From Bugula neritina (lineage: Eukaryota > Bryozoa > Gymnolaemata > Cheilostomatida > Bugulidae): DNA of 64,000 bases. The DNA lies in contig OZ037767.1 of NCBI GenBank assembly GCA_964035545.1, forward strand, positions 810,680 through 874,679, written 5' to 3'. Made by a program: the position numbers and the translations under genes. The first letter of the stretch is position 1, and the number at the start of each line of letters is the position of its first letter. The notes beneath the pieces were generated by a model, which saw only the letters and a list, made by a program, of their open reading frames with translations, made no database searches and was not told where the DNA came from. Of this stretch, positions 51,301-61,210 are shown piece by piece.

Positions 51301-53712
51301 GTAGAGGCAGCAGTCAGTCAGCCATATTAGCTGCACTAGCAGAGTGTTACACCCTGTATATATATATACAATAATATATACAGTGTGTACAATAATATAT
51401 ATAGTTAATGATTTAATTTAAAAACCTGTATATTTAATGTTCCATTTTACAAAATCTTGACCCAACATACATAAGTAACATAATAATATAATATTAATGT
51501 AATACAATAGAGACATAACATAACAACATATGACAATATGTTTTCACTTGAGAGTGTTTTCTAAGATAATAGACAAAGTAAGGCTATTTGACTACAGTTA
51601 CCATGGAAACTCAGATTGGAGCAGCAAGGTGAAGGTGAAAAGATGTGTCTATGGAAAGAAGGGCTAACTCAGTGCTCAAATGATCATCATAATTGCAACA
51701 TAACAAACTCAAAAATATAAATTTCTAAAACAGACACACGAACAGACACACTGAAATACTACCTTCATGATGGTGTCAATTTCCTCTATGACATCATCAG
51801 CATTGATTTCCTGTTCGTCAGAACACCGGGGAACCATGGGGGAGACGATAGCGTGAACATCTAGCGCTTCCTTTAGCTCTTCATCGTCAGAGAGATCCAA
51901 GTTCATGACCTCTTGTTCAGTCTGTGTCACATGTCACAGTATAAATATCTTAGGTTGTAGTATGACAGAGTGAACAGGTACTATATGACAGAGTGAACAG
52001 GTACTATATGACAGAGTGAACAGGTGCTATATGACAGAGTGAACAGGTGCTATATGACAGAGTGAACAGGTACTATATGACAGAGTGAACAGGTGCTATA
52101 TGACAAAGTGAACAGGTACTATAGCGAATAAACATGACATATAATGCTAGTGCTATCACACTCTGTTGGCGTACTGGATTATATAACTATTCAGGTATAT
52201 ATTTATAGAAAAATAGACTTTGTAGTTAGTTTAATCCATGACAGTTACACAAGAGGAGCCAACAAAAACACCTAGACAACTCACATTTATTATAGAGAGG
52301 ATAATTAAAAGATGGAGTCAATTTAGAGCAGCAATAAATTTGGCAATAATCAGTATCCAATGAGAGCAGCTTTTTTCTTGTCCAAAATACGAAGTATTAC
52401 ATACAAAGTGCAGGATATGCCTAGCCTCAGAGTATAGTTTCTACATTTTACTGCGGGAGGCATTTAAGCTAAAGGACTACGACTAAATGAGCTGGTAGGA
52501 GGTTACCAGAGATACAAGATGGCTGCCAGAGCCCTGCGGCTGTCTCTACTGTATGAATAGTGTACTGTATAGATAGATCAGAGAGTGTAGATCTACCATA
52601 ATAGAAATCTCCATTCAAACTATTGATTTTTTGTCCTTTCTTACAATACTGAATAAATTAGATAACTTCACTGAGTGAATAGGCTTTCAGCTGTCTACGC
52701 TGCCAATGATTACTAAGTGCTGCCTAAGTGTTGCTGCTGCTGCTGACTCAATACATAGATTTGCTGAGAGATAGGCGCTGTTGTTACCGCATGCTGTGTG
52801 TTTCTAGCGATTGTGAATGTTACATGTATAGTCCAGTCAAACCAAAAGTTACAACCCTAAGCAAAGCACAGATCTCTTCTCTTAAGCCTATCTAAAAGCA
52901 GTTGGAGCAACTGCAGAATAGCCTAAGACTTGTGACTGCAGTGTGACAGCAAGGGCAAGTGTCACACGAACCACGTCACACTTACCGGCGAGTCCGGGAG
53001 GTGCAGAGACTTCTCTTGCAACTCCTTGATGTAGCATTTCGACCAATCAAGAGGCAGCGCGTTTCCGTAACTTCCTGTGAGAGTGAGCCACGTCCTGTAG
53101 ACACATGTATAACAGTGTATAACAGCTTAAAAATTCCATTGCATGGTAACTAATCTGCCCCCTCGCACAACCTTTGCAATCACACAGCAGGTGCCCTCAC
53201 ACGGCAAGTGCCCTCACACGGCAGGTGCCCTCACACAGCAGGTGCCCTCACATAGCAGATAGCCTCACACAGCCTCTAGGGACGTATGAACCAACTTACT
53301 GACACCCGTTGATAATATCCTCCTGAGAGCGAACTTGAACTGGAGCTATTTTTGACACATTAGACTTCTTGTAGTCTCCGTCGGTGAAGCATTCAGAGAG
53401 TTTCTTATCAAATGTTTTGACCAGGTCCTCCAGAGATCCCGATTTCTCCTTCTCCAGGAAACTGTCTAAGAACGACAGATCTTCACTGTTGTAGGAGTTG
53501 GAAAGATCTGTCTGTTGGTCACCAGATGGTGACTCGGGAGTTTCAGTTTGACTGTCTTGTTGCGGTGAAAGGTTGGGAATTCGGTCTTCTTTTGCAGTGC
53601 ATTGCAAATTTAAATTACTATCAAAATTTCCACTTTCAGAAAAGTCGTTCCATTCATCATCGCATTCTGACTCATCATACGCCAGAGGAGCTGCGACCGC
53701 CAAATCCGTCAT
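45370..53712 (-). CDS. FEZ1: FEZ/UNC-76 family kinesin-1 cargo adaptor
   Basis: Adaptor that links kinesin-1 to vesicle cargo and promotes axon growth in animals studied. Coding exons in order: 53712-53300, 53094-52986, 51921-51763, 50049-49920, 48899-48736, 48637-48578, 46110-46093, 45930-45882, 45779-45714, 45389-45370. They join in phase to 395 aa (human FEZ1 392). Family blocks visible: acidic N-terminus with SGSLEDLVKTFDKKLSECF, then DDVIEEIDTIM, the coiled coil RQLNDMVEELNTEI to HRDDIRYERELKNTFISL, a basic MKKQKAKKKRKGK stretch, MPPSIDLLLVYIRI, and C-terminal MLTEYILKVVCPTT. The 18-bp exon SITGTT is the least certain; exon 8 could instead start at 45921. It may be the single ancestor of vertebrate FEZ1 and FEZ2. 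ATG at 53712 is the first in frame after a stop in the spliced leader. Confidence 0.93.
46160..48565. repeat. 2.4-kb satellite of a 28-bp unit (~86 copies) in FEZ intron 6
   Basis: Core ctactactactagtattcta with tatatactc linking units. Variants (accactagt, ataatatac, attttatat, ccactac) recur in blocks hundreds of bp long, showing higher-order duplication. It fills nearly all the intron between the exon at 48578-48637 and the 18-bp exon at 46093-46110, ending about 10 bp from the former's donor. Confidence 0.98.
50065..50280. repeat. taatatagtaata-type AT repeats in FEZ intron 3
   Basis: Irregular AT repeats just upstream of the exon at 49920-50049. The minus-strand Tyr/Ile/Leu-rich ORF is an artefact. 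Confidence 0.85.
51945..52125. repeat. 23-bp minisatellite (gacagagtgaacaggtacta core) in FEZ intron 2
   Basis: About eight copies ending some 20 bp from the acceptor of the exon at 51763-51921. Confidence 0.93.
53165..53278. repeat. ~17-bp repeat (cctcacacggcaggtgc) in FEZ intron 1
   Basis: About six imperfect copies in a 205-bp intron. Confidence 0.88.
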
Positions 53713-53860
53713 TTCAAATACTTGGCTTAAGATTCCAGTTATGAGTGTCCAATCTGTACGCATAATCAAAAACCATTTGCAATAAACAAAGTATTTGAGG
53801 TTTAATATTTTAACATGCAAATCTTGGAAATAAAATGGCCACTTTATCACTTTCACTCAC

Positions 53861-53960
53861 CCTGGAGCCTGGAGGTAGTGTGGTAGTGTGGCGTCAAACA
53901 AGCTTGCAGTCTTACTCCTTAGTATTGCCCATAAATGATTTTCAGTTTCAGTCAAAGTAA
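53861..53960 (-). other. Candidate FEZ 5' UTR exon
   Basis: A donor CCAGG|gtgagtg (GT at 53860-53859) pairs with acceptor gcgtacag at 53754-53755, defining a 107-bp leader intron. In the FEZ frame this exon contains a TAA and no later Met, so it is non-coding. Its upstream end is unknown; the start of transcription could be near the GC-richer DNA at 54900-55060. Confidence 0.5.
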
Positions 53961-53961
53961 G

Positions 53962-56900
53962 TGTAACTGTAACTGGCAAGTGGTAACATTATAAATATAT
54001 GATTAACTTTAACCGTCAGTACCGAGTAGTATAGAATTAAACTGAACTTTAGAATTAACTCACAACTGTTTAGTGCTTAGTCTGCAAGACCGATAAATAG
54101 TCATAGTGATAGTGTGCTAGACATACTAATTACTACAAGTATAACTATTACTAACTCTAAAAGTAAGTTACTCTTAGTCATAGTGATACTTGCACTGATA
54201 CTCAATACTGTGACTTACTTAAGCTATCAAGTTTAAAAGTATGAGTATTGTCATTTGTATAACAATTATGATTAGTATAACTATCGGAACAGGACAAAGC
54301 GGAGATAGGTGAGAATAGTTGAGAATAACTATAAGTATAAGTATACTGTAGGTATCATATTTATAGTTATTGTTACTTTAACTACTACTTATTACTATTA
54401 GTATTAGTCAGTATTTACTGTATTACCATTGCTATTACTATTAGTATTAGTATCACTATTACACTCACAGTATTACTATTAGTATTAGTATTATTTATTA
54501 TCAGAAATTTTCCACTTAATGACTTAAGTCTTAAAGTTATTGATAAAGTTAAACTTTTACTTAGCGAGTAAACTTAGTTTAACCTAAACCCTAAGAGCAA
54601 GACTAAGTATTTTAAATTTAATCATTCTTTAGAGTTGCACTCAAGACTACGTGGTACACATCTAATAGTAATTCTATTTCTAATTAAAATTCACTGACAA
54701 CTTCAACTTGAACTGTAAGTCTAAGTGTAGGTGTAACTCAGTCTTTCAGTTACACATCGCAGATGATTATTAATAATTATTATAATAGCTGAGATAAAAA
54801 AAATACCTTCTTAAGGTGAAAATTACTAGCAGTAGATACTGTATTGGCAAAAAGTGGGTAGCTCAAGTACACAGTGCCTTCAGATGAAACGTTATCAGAC
54901 TAGAATCGGCGAAACGCGTACAGTCCATTATTATAAACAAAGAATACTATTGATGAAGTAGCAGCTACAACTGTGTAGTGGTTCAATAACCTTTTGAACC
55001 GGATATAGTGATCACATGATCAGCACGTTATACGCCGTTGTTAGCAGAAGAATCCACGTATAATATTTTAAGGATCAATTATTTAATTCCCTGAAAGTGA
55101 AAGGCAAAAAAAGGTAATATACTAACTCTAAGTCGCTGTTTAGCACATCGTGTTTTGTGTGCTGCTCCTTGTTTCAGCAGTTATAATAAAAAGTAGAGAT
55201 AAAAAGAAGACTAGAATTAAGGAGTTTAATGATCATCATTAATATTAATAATGCACATCATGATCATGATGATGAGTTCATCATGATTATATTTAAAATT
55301 ATGATGAATATTATTATTATAACTATCATCGGCTTTTTCAGTCTCAAAGTTTGTTTATGCACATAATAATAGCTATGATATAAACAGCTATATTGAAATA
55401 TTCAGATTGTTCCACAGTCCTCCCTACTACCTCTTTTTATTCAGATTCTAGTTAGGCCTTTACTTTTGAATCCTAATTTTAAGCCTATAACAAAATGAGC
55501 TTTCTTGTAGTTGTTTAAAATTTAAATTTTTTATACAAACATTTACCAAAAGCACTTAGATACTTAAAAATTACCTCCCCTCTACCAGATGCTACTGATC
55601 TACCTTCACCTCTCACACTCACAGTCATTAACAGGCCTGTAAAAATTTTTACTAATAATGAATATTTTCATACAAATTGAAAACCTCCAAACCTTAGAAA
55701 CAAAATATGCCAAGCCAAAAGAGGTGTACACATTTCTAATCATGATGATAATGATAGTTTGAATATGAATAATATCCAGGGTATGCTTCGAGTGTGTTTC
55801 CAGTTGTAGCACTCACTATAGCTATCAGTAAGATTATCAATATGAATATGAGTTTGATTCTGAATGTCAACAAATATGACTATGAAGGTGAATAAGGCTC
55901 CTTTAGTAAATAAGCATAACTCACAGCTATTTAGTGTATAATCATAAGAGTGTGAGTGCAACAAACTGAAATTTGTGGTTTAAGCTGGAATTTAAACTTA
56001 AATCAACAGCTACAAAGCACAACAAAATATTTTAAATTAGAGAGCTCAACAGTGTAAACAGGTTTCATACTTAGAGAGTCATGCTGATACTCTGCTGCTG
56101 CTACTATTACCCAACAGTACAGCTGCGCTTACAATTAATAAAAGCTTTAATTACTATATTTTTTGTTCTGCCTTCAGCTAAAAATATGTCAGACCCAATT
56201 GGTACAACTGCCATTGATTTATAAATATTTTCAAATTGTTGATTTGATATTAATAACTACTGTAGTTCTACTAATTAGTCACAATCACAATGACAAAAAT
56301 ATGTTCAGTTGTGATTACTATTTTAGCTCTATTAAACCAATTTAGTCTACTATGAAACTATTCTTCTGCTAATTATTAGGTTGGAGTTGCAACCCTATTT
56401 GCTCAAAAGCAGATTTTTGTTTTATCGTTGGAAAGTTTTGCATACTACTATATAATTATAAATACATAATATAAAATTATCAACTATCAAGCGTTACAAC
56501 AATAAAAATACTTTCAGATGATATTATCTAAATTATTCCTACTTGTTAATTTCAATATTGAGAAAAAATACCAGTTTTCATTATGATCATTACAATATTA
56601 TGATCTAATACATGCAAAATGATTAGAGCTGTTAGAAAGTCTTACAGTTTATGCATTAAATGACCTTAGCGGTGTTTTGGGCTGCCTTTAATTGTTTAAC
56701 ATCAATATAATAGAAGGTCCCATAAGCATGCAGATTCGTGCAGATTTTCAGTAGTTTGACATGTTGGAGACTATCATGGCTTCTACAGTATTTGACAAAT
56801 AAATTTATTAAGTCAATGTTGTATTATTAAGTAAGCTCTGTTAAAATTGAAGTTGTAAATGAATAACTTTCAGGTTTCAGAAAGTTCAACTTCCTTATAG

Positions 56901-57228
56901 TTATTTTATTTCATTTTAAAGTGGATTATCTAGAATAATATATAATACAATATAATAATATATAATACAATATAATAATATATATTACAATATATTAATT
57001 AATATATAATACAATATGATAATGTACTGCTCTACTATAATGATACAACAATACATCAGAAAATTATTCTAACAATACAAATTATGCTAGTAACTGCATA
57101 TGCATCTTGCAGTTAGTATAACTTTGTGTTACTCATTGTTGGTTCCAAATAGTTGATTATGAGCAGTGTACTGACAGCAGTGATGGTGAGATAGCTGTCA
57201 GGAGTGACAGTTTACTGGCAGCAATAAC
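53962..57228. other. 3.3-kb intergenic region between divergent FEZ and membrane-protein genes
   Basis: AT-rich; no gene seen. Holds degenerate actagtattagt patches at 54100-54500, a self-complementary catcatgatcatgatgatg segment near 55255-55300, and tataatacaatataataata repeats at 56935-57015. Confidence 0.55.
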
Positions 57229-58818
57229 ATGTCAAACTCTACAACGCCTGTCTACACACTTTATACTGGTCAGACGTCCAAATGTACTCAAGATATACTC
57301 AAGCTAGACCTGAGCTTTGGGAGGCCAAACGTAACAGGTAGTTGTTTACTCATAGGTTGTAGTTCATCTGCACTATGGATATGACATTAGCTTTACCAAC
57401 TTACACACAAACACACAACACGTAACACATGCTCACACACTGCTATTTTCATGCACTAACAAGTAAATGCTACAAAAGCAATATCCAACAATATATCTTA
57501 CACATATTCAAAAATACGTAATTAATACTACAACTTCTTATAACCAACCAATGGATTATTATACATCGTACATACTATTTAGTGAAGAATATTTTATACT
57601 TAATGAAATTTATTCCATTTTTTGAAATTTATTTATTTTAACATTTTTTTTTAAAAAAAGTGTATATGATGCAGTTGTTCAATATATATTTGCTGCTATA
57701 GTCTACTATTATGTAATTATTGTGCAATTGTTAGAGTGTTACAACTGTGCAGTCAAACTTCCATTCGCTCTCCTGGAAGATGAGAAATTTGGTTGTCACG
57801 TGTTCTTTGGAGGAGTAGGTCTTGCAATACTCATACTAATACTTCTCTTCTGTATCTGTGAGTTAGAGTTATCTATCTTGAACTGCAGTTGGTTCATTGG
57901 AAGGGACACTTTTAAACTAATTTTTATTTTTTCAATTTTTTGGAGTTTCCTTCTCTTATGGTAGAAAATTAGGAGTTATCATCCTATTAGTTGTTGGGGA
58001 TATATTTATCAGATAGCTATACTGGTGTATGTATTGATTTAATTACTTGATGCAGCTACCAATTATTTTCTATCTGATTACATCTGTGAAATATTGTATA
58101 TATTTACCTTTCAATATAATAATACCCCATCTCACTTCATTGCCAGTTCATGTTTAGTTTATTCAACACGAATATTGGCAACTCTAGTTGTATATTATGT
58201 TTTTTACTTTTTTTGTAACTGGTTATACTAATTAAGTAGAATTGTACTAAGTAAATTGGAGTTATCCATACCTCATTGTTTTTACAGGCTGCTTTCTATG
58301 TTGCTGCAGAGCTAAAGTGAAGTATGTAGAGGTCAGGTCTTCAAGTAAGTTTCTGCTGTGTCAAGGTCATATTATATTCACTCTCTATGTATGTCAACTT
58401 GGCATTTACTCATTGTATTTTCTATAGACTGCAGCATACTTATAGTTATGTCTAAATCTTTAATTGTTTATATTTTTCTGTGTATAATGCAGAGTTGCCT
58501 CCTCTCTTTGATGCTACTGACGCACGCACTAGATATAAATATATTATTATAATAGCAAGTAACTTACTACTAGCTACTAATGGTTGTCTTCTCTTGTCAG
58601 GAAGTGGTGAACTTGCATTGCATTGTATAATATCAATTTCAGATCCAAATATAATGTCTATGCACCCCTCTCTCGTTCCAATGGGCTATCCTGGGAAAAC
58701 TAATGGCTCCACCCCCATGTTCTTTGCATACCCTGCACCACCCAGTCAAAGCAAAGCCTTCCCAATAGACTCTCGCATTGGGGCGTCCAGGTCTGCGGCA
58801 ATGCCCTATCCCACATGA
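57229..58818 (+). CDS. Small single-pass membrane protein, family not recognised
   Basis: Exons 57229-57337, 57735-57857, 58288-58344, 58493-58558 and 58643-58818 would encode 176 aa. The 58559-58642 stretch is open in frame and could be retained. All splice junctions are phase 1. Residues 1-58 are an outer segment with no classic signal peptide, N-glycosylation sites at Asn3 and Asn34, and four Cys (19, 38, 41, 57). A membrane segment (VFFGGVGLAILILILLFCI, about 59-77) follows, then a CCFLCCCR cluster likely to be palmitoylated, then a Pro/Met/Ser-rich tail ending AMPYPT. The general plan recalls Shisa-like or other short type I/III proteins, but I cannot assign it. AATAAA at 58871-58876 supports the 3' end. 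ATG is the first in frame after a TGA. Confidence 0.68.
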
Positions 58819-58870
58819 CGGCCATTAAACAATTGGCTTAAAGGCAATCTCAACTGTTCTATTAATACAA

Positions 58871-58876
58871 AATAAA
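58871..58876 (+). terminator. Candidate poly(A) signal of the membrane-protein gene
   Basis: AATAAA 53 bp after the TGA stop. Confidence 0.6.
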
Positions 58877-58890
58877 AATGTGATACAACT

Positions 58891-59807
58891 TGAGTAATTT
58901 ATATTTTAATTCAAACATTATATTTTTACAAAGCTTAGTCAACACAAAAATAATTAAATACCAATGCAAATATAGCAGATATGAAGAAAGCCCTATATTA
59001 GTATACATGTTTGTATAAAAACAAATATCATGCCTATAAACTACTAAATTGTTAGTCTGTAGAATATTGTAATTCAACACAACATTTTATAGCAGGTTTT
59101 GTCATCCTAACTGATTGCATACAGCATGATATATTTATACTACATGGCATTGAAAAGCTCTGTCACTACATTGTTAGCCAGCTACTGGAGATTTCTAAGT
59201 AAAGTTTAGAAAAATTAATTAAGATATCTTAGCATTCAGCCAATCACAAACACTATAGCACTGTCAAATGTTAGCTGAAACCTTCTAATTGTGAGAATAA
59301 ACCCCAACTTGCCGGCAGATGTCAACTACTTTGTGTTTGCAAAAATGAGTTTGGCCTTTAACCTTGTAGGCAGCTAAGTGTTTTGTCCCAAAAATATAAT
59401 AGAACAAACAGGGCCGGTAAGAGATCAATTACTTATGTGACGGAAAAAGGAAAAGAATCTGTAGTTGTAGAGAATTTTTTTGCTGGAATAAACTTGGTAG
59501 TTACATCATTTTGAAGCCGCACATATAAACTTTTTCTTGTCCTGAAAATAAGGTAAAATGGCTTATAAAGCCTTTTAGAAGCTCTTAGGCGTATTGCTAT
59601 GAATAAGATCAGCCATGAAACACCTGGATGTAATGTACATACAAGTAGAAATCAACTTAATAATATTCAGGGTCATTATATTATATAGTCAGCACTCTAC
59701 AGTAAAGTAAATTCTAAATCATAGCCAACTCTTTGTTAAGCTTAAAGCAATGACCAACACCATTGCATGAAGAACTTCACTAGAACAACTTATTTTGGCA
59801 ATCCAAC
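58891..59807. other. Intergenic region upstream of the dispanin gene
   Basis: AT-rich, no gene seen. No TATA box. The context of the downstream start, aacATGg, is a good eukaryotic initiation site. Confidence 0.55.
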
Positions 59808-61210
59808 ATGGCAGCTGTGTATCAAGCTATCCCTACCCAGTCTCCTGATCTTCCTTCTAAAATAAAGGTGATACTCCACTCTATATCATTACAAAAAGAT
59901 TGTAGAAACTTTATTATATGTAATTATACAACCCTATTGTACTATGATGTTATAATTGTACTTTTATGCTATAATATTATAGTACAATAATGTGATATAT
60001 GTGTAGTGATACTAAAACTATATGAAATTAAAATGACAGTCTTTATTGTGCCAGTGCAGGTGAAAGATCACTGAAAGCAAGATCTGCAACTTAACGTAAC
60101 AGCTAGTACTGTTTTATTTAGACAAGTATACAACAAATATACATGAATACTATAATTTATAAGGCGACTTTTCATACTTGATTAGCAGAGTTATAGCTCC
60201 CTATTTGTAAGAGTTTATGGAAAGTTACGAACACTATTAAACAATAATTGGGGTTCAAAATAAAAAAAATAATATTATTGTGAAGCACACAGAATATAAA
60301 ATTTATGTCCTATAGATGCTTATATAAATACAGACAAGCAACGCTTGTTGCAGTAGTGTGTTCAATAGTTGTTTTGTATTAGCCTTATATTATACTTCTT
60401 GGTGTTTTGTCATGCATAATTTTATATTTAAAACATGAGTTATATATAAATACGTGATAACTTGCTTTATACTAGCTGTTACTGTTTATTAAACAAAATA
60501 AACCATTATAGAAAGTAGGTAATTAGTTATAAGAGTATCCACATTTTGTGCGAATGCCATTTTGGTGGAAACTGGAGTTGTCTGCTAAACATGTGTTGCC
60601 TTGGTGTAAAGTGATCAGTCAATATAATACCAGGGTGATGCAACTTTCCATTGTACTTTTATTAACTGCATGTTAAAGCAGCTAGTGAATGATTTCCATC
60701 AAGACAGTATAAAAAATGAACTATTCATTTCAAAGTTTGACAAAAAGAATGGGTTCTTCTTAACTTTAAAATTTAATTAGTTTTTAACTCTTCTATTCGG
60801 TGTGGGAATAACATTATGTAATCACTGTAGTCCTGTTCATTATGCAGTGTAATAAACTAGTAGTCTAGTTGCTTTGGTTACCACTCTATGTGTTGCAGAT
60901 GGATAAGTACACAGGTCTGATTGATGCTCCTAACACTTGGCTCTGCTTCTCAATACTGTCTACATTATGTTGTTGCTGCCCAATGGGAGTTGTTGCCCTT
61001 GTATTCTCACTGAAAAGTGAAGCGGCTAACAAACGAGGAGATTATCCCAAAGCTTCTAAATATGGCAGACTAGCTGCCTGGTTCAACATCACTGCTGTGT
61101 GTGTAACACTCTTTTCTCTGGCTGTCATCTTTATTTACTTATTTACTTGGCACAACGTGACCATTCCGAGGGATAGTACAGTGCATGGGCATCCAATAGT
61201 GCACAAGTGA
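59808..61210 (+). CDS. CD225/dispanin family membrane protein
   Basis: Two exons, 59808-59867 and 60899-61210, joined in phase 0, encode 123 aa. This family (IFITM, PRRT2, SynDIG and relatives) comprises small membrane proteins affecting membrane fusion, vesicle traffic or immunity; the exact role here is unknown. Seen: short Pro/Gln-containing N-terminus MAAVYQAIPTQSPDLPSKIK; a first hydrophobic segment with NTWLCFSIL and Cys44-47, the likely palmitoylated patch; the family signature PMGVVALVFSLKSEAANKRG followed by DYPKASKYGRLA; a second segment of about 25 residues; a short tail with an N-x-T site. The arrangement is closer to PRRT/dispanin members than to IFITM. AATAAA at 61496-61501 is a possible 3' end. 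Confidence 0.9.

Noticed and set aside
58559..58642. Reading straight through this stretch as coding
   Set aside because: Open in frame but AT-rich, ending in a good acceptor (atcaatttcag) and starting with gtaact; an 84-bp phase-1 intron fits the other introns of this gene. Kept as an uncertainty in the gene entry.
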